A stretch of DNA of 64,000 bases. Source: Kappaphycus alvarezii (Eukaryota; Rhodophyta; Florideophyceae; Gigartinales; Solieriaceae). Where the stretch lies: positions 2,666,001 through 2,730,000 of the forward strand of contig NADL03000594.1 of assembly GCA_002205965.3 (NCBI GenBank), read 5' to 3'. The notes beneath the pieces were generated by a model. That model did not search any database and was not told the DNA's origin. It was given only the letters and a program-made list of their open reading frames with translations. Within the stretch, counting starts at the first letter, position 1; the number at the start of each line of letters is the position of its first letter. Below, one piece after another: positions 13,291-26,355 of this stretch. The position numbers were made by a program, and so were the translations under genes.

Positions 13291-15610
13291 TCAAATGTTA
13301 CTAGAATTTGTTGATGGAAAGTTTCGTTCTTTCATTTTTGGGTCCTTGAGTGATTTCTAGTGTAATTTTCAAGAACAAATTTATGGCCTCCAGAAAGAAG
13401 GCATTTATTCCATATTTTCTTTCACATTTGGAAATAAAAATATGATCGTGAAATAGGAATACACAGGCTATCAAAACTTAAAAGACTAAGGGTGATTTTA
13501 ATTCCCTACTCCATCTTTTTTGCATCCTTCTTTTAATCTCTCCATAATTGAATCCTCAAAATTTGCCTTCATTCGATTACCATAGTTTGTAGGATAAGAA
13601 TAATTATTAAGAAGTACTAGAGCGATACAGGAAATATTTCTTCAACTTTTTCAATAGCCTTTCCTGTGAAATTACTTCAGTTATTCATCACGAAACGAAG
13701 ATTATTATTTATTTTGACCATTTTACCGATTTCTATTCGTACTTTGATGAAGAGGCAGCATTTAAAACACTTAAGCCTAATCTCCTCCTTTTTTGATATT
13801 CAGATTATATATTTTGTTTGAAGAAACTCGAATGATTCTATGGGTTTCCTCTTGTCTCCTTTGCCAATGATCTGCGAAATATTTTCAGTCCGTTTCTCTT
13901 CTTAATTTAAATACATGAGGATGGGGCAAAATATAGGGTGAATTTTTTGATTGATTATTGCCAGAAAATATGATAGGAGATTTAACGAAGATTAATCACA
14001 ACGAATATTCTCGTATAAACAGAATAAAGCTCAACACAACGACTATTCTCTTATAAATAAATAGAATTTAATACATGTTTATACTAGCGGTCCGATGCAA
14101 AACTGACTTGGACGATTTCTCTTTACCAGTTGATAAAAGCTGAGCAGAGGTTGAAATATTCGGGATTTTTTAATGTTCAGACCCCAATTAATAAGAAAAG
14201 GACCGAAGATAACCTTACATTCGGAACTCAATAACCCTTGAATGATTAAAAGCACGGTCACCCCTTTTTGTGGAAAACGTAATGTTAAATCAATAGAGGT
14301 GAAAGCAGAAAGCACAAAAGGGCTCCACTGAGATGGGTTCGATTTGAGAATGAGAACTATTGTTATGCTATGCTCATTTTTGCTCCCAATGAGGGCATGA
14401 AATGTTAAACTTTATCCAATTTTATGCTTTAAATATTCCGATATAGTTGGTTATAAAGTGGTATACTTCCACCAAATGATGGAAAAACGAAAATTAAAAC
14501 AGGAGATAATTGAACGATGAAATAAATATGTATGTCACGTTGCGTATTAGTACTAAGAACCCTAAAGATCAAACGAAAAAAATGATCTAATTTATAAGCA
14601 GAGGACCTTTCTAGGAAAATAGATCAACTTAAATGAATCATTTAGACAAACAGAGCGTCATATCTTTAAAGCACAATGTTTTCTCTGAATTGCTAAAAAT
14701 TCACCGAAACAATGTTAAAGATTTGCAGAGGTGAGCTTGTCCAAATCATGGGAGATCAAGATTTGCAAAAGTTACGTGTTTCAATTTGCGCTCTTTATGA
14801 ACTCGTAGAGTGATTTCATCATTAATATATGTATTTATAGCGGCAAAGGAGCACAGATTCGTGGCGGATAAGTTATTAGATGTCTTAAATACCAATTGGG
14901 ACTTCAGTGTCTATCTTAGGTTTAAATCAACAAATATAGTTATTCATAGGGTATCTTTTCTCTCAGAACGATCTTCTAGGTTCATAGGATTCAATAATAA
15001 GGATGACTTTTTACAGGAGACCGAATAAGAGACCTCAAGAAACTTTCTGGATTTTAATGTCAAAATACATCTACTGTGAAACGAACGTCTCATACTTGTG
15101 CACTAAATGAAAATGTATCACGATATAGGCGTAAATAGAGAAACCCGTAAATAAAATTATTTCAAGTTTGAGGTAACTTCAAATGAAAATATTAATATTT
15201 TGGAGGCAGATTGGGTAGAACAGCTAGAAAAGATGATGAAATAAAGAATATATTTAATCATAAATAACGTGTGCTATACATATGCATATGGAACAGCCAC
15301 TAAATAGGCAATAAAGGGAAAGCGACTTCGATCCTAAACAACTGGAACTTCTCGTTCATGATTTCAAATCAGCACGATCGAAATTCAATCACCATATCGA
15401 AACGCAAAATGTTTTCATTCTATATATCCAACATACTCTTTTGTGGTGAGAAGTAACAGTTTTGGTAAAGTGTCTACAACTTTGTCCAAACCTTCAACTC
15501 AATCACTGCACACGCGATTTAGATAAATTAAATTTACGCACGTAGAAATTAATATAAAATCCCGGTGATTTTAGAGCGATTAATATATTGCTACGCAATT
15601 GTTATTCAGA

Positions 15611-15663
15611 CAGTGAGCTACCCTTCCCCGGCCGCTAAATTCGCCCAATGGCTAAATTCGCCC
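15611..15663 (+). repeat. Left terminal inverted repeat with doubled motif
   Basis: The left end carries GCTAAATTCGCCC twice, at 15,634-15,646 and 15,651-15,663, 17 bases apart. The right end has one inverted copy of a near-identical sequence at 17,999-18,011. In pogo and Tc1-like elements such subterminal repeats are where the transposase binds; that role is inferred here. A degenerate further copy overlaps the transposase start codon at 15,874-15,886. Confidence 0.7.
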
Positions 15664-15878
15664 GCCAAAAGCAACACGAGGATTGCACAGAAAGAGTACT
15701 GTTTGCGCCAAAACTTTCTACTGCGAATGGCGCCACAAACCCCATATCACATCTTAATAGCTTATCTAGTCGATTTTGATACATACTGTAGCCTCAATCG
15801 TATATGTGTGCTCAAAGGCGTAAAAATTCGGCACAACTCTCCCATTAATTCGAACAAAACCCCCATATCAGTTGCTAA

Positions 15879-17651
15879 ATGCCCCCATCGATGCCCAAAA
15901 AAACAAAAAAAATTGCTGAACGTCGGCTTTTGGCAGGGAAGGAGGTCGCGCGTCGTCAAAAAGCCATCGACATGCTCCGCAAGGGCTCAAGCTCGACCAA
16001 AACAGCGAATGTAACCGGAATTTCTAGAAGGACGGCAGGGCGCCTAATGACTGCAGTGGAAAAAAAAGACTCGGACGCCGTTGAAGCCTTGAAAAACCCT
16101 GAGAATATTGGCCGTTGCAGACGCCCTGTGTTATTGGAGGGTGAGAGCGCACTACTTAAGGAGCGCATCTGCCAGGCAGCGGAGAGGGGTTTCGCGGCTA
16201 GAGTACCCCTCGTGCGAGAGGTGATCGGCGCAATTTTGGCAAAAGAGAGCCGTGGTTGGATGTCGTAAATGCCCTCTGCGGACGCTGTGCAGAGTTGGAG
16301 AGCAAGGAACAGAGACAATACATTCCGAAAGGCGGGAAAAAAAGGACAAACGCCGCTTGAGTGATGAGACATTTTCTCATTTCGCAACTCTCAAAAACGC
16401 TTTGGAATCTGTGGGATCATTCGACTATATCATTTTCAAGGGTGCGATGCACATATGAAACATCGATGAAACCGACTTAGATGGACAGTTTGGAGAAATG
16501 GAAAAGGTTTTCTCGTCGTCGAAATCGCACCATGGTGGGAAGAAACTGGCGTCCTCAACCGGGCGACATTTGAAAGCAGTTATTGGAGTGAGCGCATCCG
16601 GACATAAGATGCCTCCTTTCCTGATTATGGAGGGATGCAAAATCATGAGAAATTGGTTCGGGGCGTGGGATTCGGATGTCTTTAAGAATCCAGATGGGTC
16701 GCCATTTTTACGACTGTAGGGGGCTGGTTTCCCAACGATGCATTTCAGTTTGCATGCCGAAAGGGTCTATGCAGAAGGACGTGATTCCTATTGTTGTGGA
16801 ACATTTTCAGAAGTACGTGCGTACCATTGTGCCCGCGTATCATACGGTGCTCCTCACAATTGACGGACACAAATCCAGGGCGGGGTGGTACTGGCTCGAA
16901 AGTGCGCGGCAGTACAACATTGAGGTGGTGCAGATATCGGCAAACACCAGTTGCTTTCTACAGCCATGTCACCAGAAGGTCAATAAGGCTTAAAAGTCAG
17001 TGCGGAGGACTCGGGTTATCATTTTGCGTATGGAAGATGTCAATTCCGCTGGGATGAAAGTTAAGCTCGCACTGGCAATGGCAGGGTGGAATTCTACTTC
17101 GAAGGACGATATTAAGGGCAGTTTCGAAGACACGGGACTGTGGCCGATGGACTTCAGGGTTTCAAACCGTTTTAGGGAGTCAAAAAGGAAGCCCGCAGCA
17201 CCAAGTGAGATGATTTACAGCAGCAAGGGAGTATTTAGCCTCTCATTGCGCACTACAGATCAACGGGTACTGCAAGATATCAAAATTGTGATTAGCAGTG
17301 GTAAGTGCGCTTCTTTGGCAATTTCTTCTGTCTCAGCTATTTTGGCTGATTGCAAGACTTTAGCGGGAGCAATTAAAACCAGGATTGCACCGACGCAAAA
17401 CTGCTGTCAGCGAAGCGGCAGGAAAGGGACTCGTTATAAATGCACGGGATCCGTCCTTTTACCTCCCCCACGATGATTTAATTGAACGTCGAAAACTTGA
17501 ACAAAAGAACGCTCAGGAGGAAAGAGAGGCGATTGATAAACGTAAGGAGGGACGTGCTTTGAAGCTGAAGCAAAAGGAAATTGAAAGGACTAACAAAAAA
17601 GCAAAATGCTGTCGTGTTGGTGCTGCTTCTCGGAAACCCAAAAATAACTAA
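15879..17651 (+). pseudogene. pogo-type DDE transposase pseudogene
   Basis: The reading starts with ATG at 15,879, followed by a basic stretch and a helix-turn-helix of the psq/CENP-B kind (STKTANVTGISRRTAGRL). The DDE core follows: NIDETD with the first aspartate at 16,465-16,467, then TIDGHKSR with the second at 16,862-16,864. Then comes LQPCHQKVNKA, where the third catalytic aspartate of the family would be expected but the codon is CAC (His, 16,970-16,972). A lysine-rich tail ends at 17,651. The coding frame changes about three times (near 16,260, between 16,676 and 16,719, and near 17,390). In-frame stops lie at 16,456-16,458 and 16,991-16,993. The gene cannot make an active transposase as it stands. 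Confidence 0.8.
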
Positions 17652-17997
17652 AACACGGGTTTTGTTGAAAGTGGGAATGAGATTCTTGTGAATGGTAAGC
17701 ATTTGGAGCACGAGATAGGGATTTATAAGAATCTTCAAGTGCGCGATGGCGATGAAAACGAACGCAGTGTTGCGAATTTGCTGGTTGGGATGTCCGGGAA
17801 ACGTGCGAATTCATCCATTGTTGTCGTGTTTGAGGCGCATTTCAGTATTAACATTTGTGTGCACATCTCATATTAAATTTTGTCCTGTGTTTTGTCGCTT
17901 TGAGGGATCTTAGAGGAGGACCTGATCGAGCAGTGTGTGCAGCGTAAAAGGCATCGTGCTCTTCGTAGAGTTCAAACGTTTATTTCTGCTAAACGTG

Positions 17998-18035
17998 TGG
18001 GCGAATTAAGCCGCTGTTGAAGGGTGGTTTCAATG
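17998..18035 (-). repeat. Right terminal inverted repeat of the pogo-type element
   Basis: This is the inverted partner of the left end. Reading inwards on the minus strand it shares ACCCTTC and AATTCGCCCA with the left end. One base is inserted near the outer tip relative to the left end. Confidence 0.7.
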
Positions 18036-19900
18036 TGAAAATACCGTAGAGTTGATTCAGTGGCGAATGAAATTAATAAATATTTCGTCTATCCATCGTC
18101 TTGTGTCAGTTTCTTCCCTTTGTATAATGCTGTATGTTTTCCAAAAAGGTCATTCCATACGACCAACTTCGCAAAACTCTTAGAGAAGTATACCCAAGGA
18201 TAAAACATTTAAAGCAATTAATTGAAGATGACTGTTGTAGTGAAGTGCGTCCAAAATTAATTTGCTTCTAGCGGTATCTACCACAATAGAATATTAGTTT
18301 GAGTTTCAGTAATCATTGATGAAATATTGGTAATGACAAGGATGAATTAATATTTCATAGGATTTAAATAATAAATGAAGAAGTCAGATTCCTTTTGAGT
18401 AACATGAAAAATATCTTAGAACCATTTAATAAAATATAGATCAAAAATTCTTGTTCGGTTGGAAAAGACTTTTTTGAAAAACGAATACTCAATAGCAATA
18501 ACTGCGCCGAATTTGAAGCTAGTAGATGACGTGTAAAGCTGAAGCTATGTGACCTGCAGCACTTTTCCGAAAAGTTTTCTCCGAGGGGTTTCTAGAATTC
18601 CACGTTGAAAGAGAGCGATATTAATAAATATATGATCTCTGTAAAACTCTGTAAGGATTACAGAGCTATTTAAAATTTCTTCTCTCCAGAAGTGTAATTT
18701 TAACTTAAAAAAGATTTGCAATGGTGTTTTTTCATGCAAGTATGCATTAATCACATTTTTGTTTCTACTATTGATATTTTTGTTCAAAGGGAAAATGATG
18801 AAGTCCATTTTTTCTCAGTGGGGTTTATTCAGGTTTAGGACACCATGTAGGCCCCCAGAATCATACTTTTCGATCTGGAGCTATTTCGAAGCATTAGTTG
18901 ATGTTATAGAAATTGTTGAATAATAATTTGTTACCTCATGAACATAATTTTTTACTTCCAAATATGTGAAAATTATACTTAGGTGCGATAGCTTAAGAAT
19001 ACAATCTTCTTTGCCTAAATGTGGCCGTTAAATATAGGGGAATGTAGGTATTTCAGAGAAACCGGGGTTTATATAATTTTTTGATTCTAAGAATGTGGAA
19101 AGTGCTTACGCAAGGGCATTTGGTATGTATGTGCATCCATTCATTGTGTACTGCACTCATTTCACCCAGTAGAGAAAGATTCATTCCGTTTTTTAGATGG
19201 ACTCGAAAACCTTTCCCGAAGTTCAAAGCGCATTTCATTTGCCGTACATGCAGTTACACCTCAAATCAAGCCTCAACCCAAGGCCTTTGTTACTGTAGAG
19301 CCAAATTCTACACGCTAAATGACCGCTGGGCGCTGCAATAATCTAGTGACGGCATCCGTTTTCAGCTTCTGTAAGAAGCATCCCGTCGTTTCTGCAATAG
19401 TCGGCGGGCGGGTGCTCGGGAGCTAAACTCATTGTTACTTCCACACTTCGTTCAGTACAGCCACCTTCTTGTACCACAAAGCTCTGAGTACAGGTGCGTT
19501 GCGTCAGCGGTACTCAATGTGGTAAAAATTCTTCGAGGGGTCGCTGGATATGAAAAAGCAGCGATGTTTTTGGAAGCCGAATATCAAGCACCTCAGAAAG
19601 ATAGGACAGGCGGGTCCTATCTTGCAGAAAGCGGAACTATATCTTGCCCTGGAAAGGCCCGAACAATTCAGTCAAGAGATTCAATATGGAGCCTTCGATC
19701 GCGCGTTTGCATTGTCAACGACTTCAAGCACTGCCTATATACTGTGCGCCTTAAGCAAGAACGTGAACGCAGAGTTGACCACTGTATTCTTTTGGACTGT
19801 TTCTGGAGAATAATCCTCAACAGCGAGGAGAACTTCCCTATCATACTCAAACCGTTCGCGTGGATGATAGACCTAACCGGCCTCACTTAAAAGTCGCAGA
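18036..19900. other. Intergenic stretch, no recognised gene
   Basis: AT-rich up to about 19,080, then more balanced in composition. Open frames of 86-152 residues at 19,081-19,890 overlap one another and match no family I recognise. The segment directly left of 19,911 is where the terminal repeat of the neighbouring Copia fossil should lie, but no matching repeat was found at its other end. Confidence 0.35.
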
Positions 19901-19910
19901 AGTGATGCAG

Positions 19911-22900
19911 TTAAGATCTTTGAAATAAACTTCCCTGCATTATTTCACTACGCAGGAAAAACTGCTCCGGCTTGAAGAAAAGGTGGCCTGACGCAACCAC
20001 ATCCCTCAATTCTTGCTGCGCTACCGGCCTTTTCAGCCCGTCGGGAAAGTTGGCACTGCTTCGGCCAAAGCTGATGTCTGAGATGACTCTGTCGTGGAAG
20101 CCCTCCAGAGTTGCCGCGATATCCAACATTTTGCGCTTCTCATAGGTCCTCAAGCCGTTAGATATAACATTGAAAAGAGCCTTGCTGTCAGTCAGTAGCT
20201 GCATGGGTGCCCGTCTATTCATAAATTTGTAATTTTCATGTGACAGATCGGCAGCGACGTCGAACATATCGTTGAATGCAATAAATTTCGCAGGGATGAA
20301 TGACCTCGTCACCCTTCGATACTTGTATGAATTTAAGTTTATGGACACACCAGAGTCTTTGGCATCAGCGAAAAAGACTTCGTGACCAAGTTATGAGCTG
20401 AGGTCGATATTCCTTGCGAACGACGCATCGGGGAATCCAATAGCCTTGAGAGTATTCTAGTCGAGTCGGGGCACTTTGAAACGAACGCGGTTGTCAATTA
20501 ATTACTTTACTGCGCGATTGAGGCTATTAATTACTACCTTTCTGTCGGAGTTGTATTGTTCTTCAGTAACTTGCGCGAGCTGCGAAATTTCGGGCAGGAA
20601 ATCAGGTCTAGAATTGGATAACCACGCAAACTTCATTCTCATTGACCTAAACTGCTTGAGTGAGGAATCCAGTGGCAACAGCTCGAGCTTTCGTAGATAT
20701 GCATTCTGACCAATGACCAAGAGTGCGTCTTTATCTCTTTCGATTACAAACCCGGTGAACAGAAGTTAACGTATACTCCTCCGTGACGTAGAACTTCTCT
20801 TCCGTCCTTCGCAGGAGTTTTCTAAATTACCTGTCTCTTTTGCGGATTAAGTCATTGACGAGCTCCCAGAAAGACCCTTGAGTATTTCACTGACCAGAAG
20901 GTAGTATAAGGCCATGTCTATCCGAAAAAGTATCATACCCATCTTATTCCGATGGTTCTTCTCGATGTTAATATGCCATGGATCGCCCGCGTCACAAAGG
21001 CCGTGTAGCGGTTTTAGCAGCTCCAAATTTTGGTCACGGGAGAGTTCAAATTCTGAGGCAGGCTTGGTTATGAATACTTCCCTCTCCAGTGGCTCCGATG
21101 CTTGAAGATGTGAGTGGCGAATGTCCACTGTCATACACTGAAATCGAATATAGAGTCGAGGGCAAGCAATAGTCTGAAAGACTGCGGCTGAAGAGTTGAT
21201 GTGGAATGAACCATCATGTCTTTCAACTTTTCTGGGTGTCTTCCGATAACAAAGCGAGCTTTGTACTTATGCTCGCCATCCACTGCTGATTGAACAGCCA
21301 GGAAGAATCGCTCAGGTAAGACTTTCCCGTACTTTGGGACATCCTCTCGAAGTATCACGTTGAACGTCCCTCTTTCCAAAAGATCGCTTGCCTCACGCTT
21401 CTTTGCGTCATTCATTTCCTTGATTGTGGCGAGTTCATCCTTTGGATCAATAATCTCAGTGAGCAGCGTGAGGTATTCTTCTTCACTGTTAGTCTTGAAC
21501 TTTTCGAGTCATTTCGATAGATCGCACATATAGTTATCAGCGAGGAACTCAGTGGTCAGGTAAGGCTTGACTTGCGCGACACTAAACGGTCTAGCTTGTC
21601 CCACAGTCGCATCACATACAACTAGAGTTTCTTATCAAATTCTACGTCCTGTACATCAAACGCACCGAGCCATTCGGAGATTCGATTAGCGAATTTTTTT
21701 TCTCTCCAGACGAGAACCTTGTCCACGGGCTCGGACCTTCGCTCGAAAGCAGGTGGAACTGCATTATGGGGCGCTCTTTTCAATTTGAGCTCTGCCATTC
21801 TTTCCTTCATCTTTTGCTGAGCTATACTGGCAGCTTGAGCTATTTCAGCGATCACAGAGAGTTGTCGGGGCAGCTCTGATCTTATATAGACTTGAGGAAA
21901 ATCCCCGAAAACCATTGCAGATGGTACCAAGCCGTCGGGGCCGAGGGTATCGTTCATTGCCTTTACTGCGCTTGCGAGTGCGAGTTGATCGTCAATGTCA
22001 GGAGCGAATGCTTTAATCTTTCGAATGGTAGATCGCAGCTGTTAGTGATACCTTTCGCCAGGCCCCAGACTAGAATGTGCTTCGATCCTACTGCGTTTCA
22101 CCTACATTTTAGCGAATCTGTCCAATGCTATGATCTTGTCCCCAAACTGTGTGCCCTGATCGGTCAAGATCCTGTTGGGCAAGCCATTGTAGATGCTAGT
22201 CCAACACTCAACAATTGCTTTCCAGATGGTTTCTGTGGACACATCCGATAAGTACCTTGCGGAACTAAACCTTGTCGCCTCATCCACAATATGCAAGGCA
22301 GGTTTACCTTCAATCATCATGATGTCGAGGAGTATTCAATCGTTAAGGCGCAATTCTTCTGCGCCTAAGGAAACTCTAAAGCGAACAGGGGTGCTTTTTA
22401 TGAACTGGCAAGGGTAGCATCTTCTGCTTAGATTTTTGAGTATCCGGAGGGTCTCAGCCGAAGCTTCTTCCGGGCGAGCCGTTTTGATCAGTTTGTATAG
22501 CTTCGGAGCGCTAAGGTGGAAGAACTGCTCTTGCAGTTTCGACAGCGGAATCTTTGTGAACTTTATAGAGATCATAGAGGCTACCTGAGCGTATAGTTGG
22601 TTGCTCTTGGCGCGTTTAATAGGAATAAATCATTTATAAAAGTAGAACTCCTTCCCATCTCTGTTCTGACGGATTCACCGTTTGATAAGACCGTTCAAAA
22701 CGATACATGGTGTCGGTGACTCCCTGCCCATAACATCCATCCCCATCACTGCTCGGATGTCAGCATCAATGATATCCATTTCGACAAATATCTTGCTGAG
22801 TTCTGGCAGAGTGTATAGTGGAATTGATATCCGACCACGCGACTCATAGGTTGAGTCTGCAACTCGGAAACTGTTGTTAGGAGTACTTGCCCTAGGTCTA

Positions 22901-25015
22901 TGCATCCCTAAATTTCGAAGCATCCGTGTGAGCTTTTTTAGACCGACGCACGACTTGGGGGCTGCGATATCATAATAGAACCCAGTTTGCTTATCTTCCC
23001 TTGAGTTAATATTCAAAGAACACACATGCACATGGGTTATGTATAGTTCAGACCGATTAGTTCGTTTCACTACGGTGGATCCATGCACAAAGACCAATCC
23101 GTGGCTTTTCCGGCGACGAAAAAAAGGTTTTATAAGTCACCACCGCCTATTTGAAAACACGAGAGATCTTCAGTAGTCTTTTGTTCTTCTAGAGGCTGGG
23201 CAAGTTGTTTCATATATATTTCTTGTTTCGTTACCTCTACAGGACTTAAATAGCCTATCGTATGAAGCTATTGGCTAATATCTATGTCCTCAAAGTGTTT
23301 GTCGAGTGCAGGCAGCTCACTAGAATCGCTTTTGGTGTCGACATCATCCGAGTCACTGATCTCTCCCTACAAATGATTGACCAGGTCAGAAACGAGATCT
23401 ACGGAAATATCACCATCCTTGAGGCGCCTCCTGGCGTGTTCTTCAAGAGCTTCTTTTTCAAACTTGTGTCCAGGCTTCCAATCACCTTTACCGCACTCGG
23501 AGCACCCGTTCCAACGGCGAGAATCTTCAAACGATTTAGAATCTAGGCAATCGCTCTAATTACTCAGCTTGTGGCGTTGATTCGAGTCCTTTTATTTAAC
23601 AGTTCGTGTGAACAGTGTAGTGCGCCCATACTTCATCATGTTGGTCTTGAACATATCGTCGTCCTCATTATTTTCCATGGATGTAGAACGAGTCTGTGAG
23701 CCAGCTATCATCTTAATCTGCTTCTGGTTCTATAGTGATTCATGCGGACAGGTGAAGATCGCGCTGAATGTAAGATTCTGCGTCTTAATGTTCTGAATCG
23801 GGATCCGTGACCAACCCCGAAAATCTGTGACTGTTCGGCGAAGTATTCTAATTTATAGGCGTCCGATCGAAAGTCCTTCGGCGCTTAGGGAGGGATTAGA
23901 TTTACTTGTTCCACGAGTTTGGTCAAGTCTTCTGAAACATCTCCTTTTTCTTGCCCCTTCATGAACGAGTGTAGACGGAGTTTCTCGAGTGAGACCTTCC
24001 TTTGCATTTGACTAGAATCATTGTGGTACTCCTTTACCGTGATCTTGACGATTCCTCCGTATTCCATGGCATCCATAGCGTTCTTGATGTAGAACTTTCG
24101 AGCTGGACCCTCCAGAATTTGTACGAAGAAGTCAGCCTTCTACTGTCGGCTTAGATGTTTTTGACGAGCGCACATATCGTAGAGATTTTGTGTTTCCATA
24201 ATATCTTAGAACAATTCCCTATCGAAATTTGAGTCTCGAAACATCTGTTGCACTTAATAAGCCTTCTTGGAGTCATCGACAGCGATTTTAGAGCGACCCG
24301 TATACCTATTGAAGCTATCTACCCCGGCCATCTACAGGCGATGAGAGTCAGCTACTCCGCGGAAAGCATCCACTATATTGACACCACTATTTATACCAAA
24401 GGTTTATGTACTAGATCCAAAAATCTGCGGTAGAGACTGGGCTCTGCATTAGTAGTTTCTTCGGCAATAGTGACCGAATTAACTCGATCTCGGATATGTT
24501 TTACAGCTCCGACCCTAGCATCTGCCAATGGCACTCTAGCAGCAGGAGGTACAGTATTGGGTCTCCTACCTGGATATTATTTCTTATCGGAATAGCAAAT
24601 CCGTGGTTGCTCAAAAACTCTTTGGCCACATTTTTGCATATATCGGCGTCACTCTCCAATATAGCGCACAGCCACTAGCCCCTTGATTATCTTGTCATTT
24701 TTCTGACGATCGGAAAGATTGAGTGCTTGCGTATAGCCCACATCTAACTCTTGGGTACCAAATAGAACGGCGGCATCATACAGAGTCTCGACCAAAAACA
24801 AAGGGAGCCGGAAGAATTCCTCGGTAATGAAAAGCAAGCAGGAGGTAAAAGGTTCAGAATGTAGCCTTTAGCTTCATCACTTGTCGGAGGAGTGGATATG
24901 TTGTCCTCGACTTCGTTTCCTTCGGGCCAAAAAAATTTCAGGGTGTTCTTGGTAGCGGTGAGTACTACTTTAGCCAGGGACAGATTCGCTATGGTATTTT
25001 TGATCTTCCTCAAAA
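19911..25015 (-). mobile_element. Ty1/Copia LTR retrotransposon fossil, all domains traceable
   Basis: Read on the minus strand, the domains come in the Copia order. Gag-like sequence lies at about 25.0-23.4 kb with a cysteine-rich knuckle (GCSECGKGDWKPGHK). A protease region covers about 23.1-22.7 kb. An integrase with pre-integrase zinc region and core (HIVDEATRFSSARYL, NRILTDQGTQFGDK) lies at 22.6-21.6 kb. Reverse transcriptase of the Copia type (YKARFVIGRHPEKLKDMM, then LKPLHGLCDAGDPWHI) lies at 21.5-20.4 kb. The RNase H end covers 20.35-19.91 kb. The element is broken in well over ten places. Composition is still close to that of GC-rich DNA, so it seems younger than the fossils in the AT-rich flanks. 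Terminal repeats were not identified. Confidence 0.75.
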
Positions 25016-25440
25016 GGAGATTGAACTTGGCCTTCCATTGCGCACGGGTTACGGGTATCTTAAACGTATAAAGTTGCGGGAAACTTAAGGAGCGTGATTG
25101 TATAATCGGAGCGATTTATCGTCGATCAAAACCGCAAATAGTACGAGGGAGTAAACCCCAACTCCGTATTTTCGTGGGAATTACTCCGCGGACACTTGGC
25201 TCCTGTAGTCTATCTATGGATGAATATGTGGGAAGTTGAATGAGAAGGGCCAAGGCCGCGCGCGGAGGCAGGTTAACGGACTTTCGTCTAAGCTGATAAA
25301 ATTTCTCTCTCTCGTACCTCCCCCCGAGCTCCCATTCTGCACAATGCAGCACCCCAATGTTTAACCGAGCGTCGCCGTCTGCTTACTTTAATTTTTTTGA
25401 AAGCAAACCCACATTCCACAGTAGGCTCCCACCAACACAT
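25016..25440. other. Gap between Copia fossil and LINE-like fragment
   Basis: About 420 bases with no recognisable domain. It could contain the 5' end or terminal repeat of the Copia fossil. No long open frame with an ATG and family resemblance is present. Confidence 0.3.
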
Positions 25441-26120
25441 TACACCGTAGGCTTCCAGCGACAGAAAGAAATACCATTCCCTGAAGTGAGGCTACAAGTT
25501 AGGTGTATACAACACCCAAAAAACCGGCCCGAGTCCAGCCATAAGAAAGCATTTTGATACTGCTGCAGTATGCCTTTGAGTGAGGACATCCCTAACCTTT
25601 CCGTATCTCTCCACTGTCTTACTGACACATTCCGCGCGACTTCGCTTAGCAGCGCGTACAGTATGCATCCTGTTTTCAACCTCCAGGGGTGGAGGTGGGG
25701 TTGGGAATGAGTCTACCTCTGGCAGCCTTCGCGATGAATGACTCGTATCTCCTCAATTTCGCGTTTTTGGTTGCACTGGGTGAGGTCAGCGGGTTGAAGT
25801 TGCGAACTTTCCTGCGGGAGGGTTCCAAGGGGTTGACGACGGTAATTTCGAAAAAGTCCGTGCCTCCGGTATGCCCTATTGCGCTAATATCCGGTCTGGT
25901 GCGGTGAGCCCTTCTCGCGGTTCCACGACTGGTTTTCGGGCTGCCTTTATCAGATCACTGGCCAGCAGATCGACCTGACTGGGTGTGACGCTGCGTCCCT
26001 TTGCTTCCATGCAAGGAATGAAGGACGCTGTCTCCGAAACAGTCGAGCATTTGGGGGCAGTTCCTCTTTGGGTATGGTGTCTTTCGAGGGATGAATGGGA
26101 CTTTTGATAATAATAATACT
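25440..26120 (-). pseudogene. LINE-like element, C-terminal fragment
   Basis: On the minus strand this encodes the C-terminal domain that follows the reverse transcriptase in the plus-strand element at 29.4-31.6 kb. Shared stretches are LASDLIKAARKPVVE (there LASDLRQAARNPVVE) and then GTDFFEITVVNPLEPSRR (there DTDFFDVTFVNPFAPSRR). After these come NAKLRRYESFIAK and a segment ending in EVARNV. The coding frame changes near 25,890 and again near 25,680. The D-x-x-x-V/T-x-V-NP pattern recalls a PD-(D/E)XK-like endonuclease fold, which is an inference. The reverse transcriptase is missing. Its 5' side stops about 40 bases before the Harbinger left end. Confidence 0.6.
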
Positions 26121-26158
26121 GGAACCACAACGAGAATACAGGCATTACGCAAAACAAA

Positions 26159-26192
26159 AATTCTGCAATGACACTCAAATGATACTGTAATT
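26159..26192 (+). repeat. Harbinger left end
   Basis: A 34-base end that starts AATTCTGCAATGACAC and finishes ACTGTAATT. It is a degenerate version of the perfect hairpin at the right end, 28,878-28,913. Confidence 0.65.
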
Positions 26193-26355
26193 AAACTCTG
26201 TAAAAAAAAGTTACTTTTAGTGAAATGAATTGCATAAATAGCTTTATGCGTGCAAATAATTCTGTAACACGCCAGTATTAGCTACCCCCCTTCCAAAACT
26301 GTTTCCATACTTACCTTCGCAACAAGCCCCCGGTCAGTACCAAAACGCAATTCTA

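Larger units (their letters stand above)
11900..15610. other. AT-rich stretch without recognisable genes
   Basis: No open frame here resembles a known protein. Two small tandem repeats are present: a 51-bp duplication at 12,397-12,498 and a triple 15-bp motif at 13,246-13,290. Near 14,810-15,028 a 72-residue frame exists, but it has no recognisable motif and starts without support. The remainder is interpreted as decayed repeat DNA. Confidence 0.45.
15611..18035 (+). mobile_element. pogo/Tigger-type DNA transposon, inactive
   Basis: A DNA transposon of about 2.4 kb. Its left end starts CAGTGAGC at 15,611 and its right end is the inverted form of CATTGAAA at 18,035. The inner 28 bases of the two ends (15,620-15,647 and 17,998-18,025) match inversely at 23 of 28 positions. 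A CAGT-type start is usual for pogo/Tigger elements. The expected TA target duplication is not evident, so the outermost bases are uncertain. It encodes one DDE transposase, broken by frameshifts and stops. The element is richer in G and C than the AT-rich DNA to its left, which suggests a younger insertion. Confidence 0.75.

Noticed and set aside
19432-19890. A 152-residue plus-strand frame.
   Set aside because: Competing frames of similar length overlap it on both strands, no motif is seen, and it sits where the end of the Copia fossil is expected.
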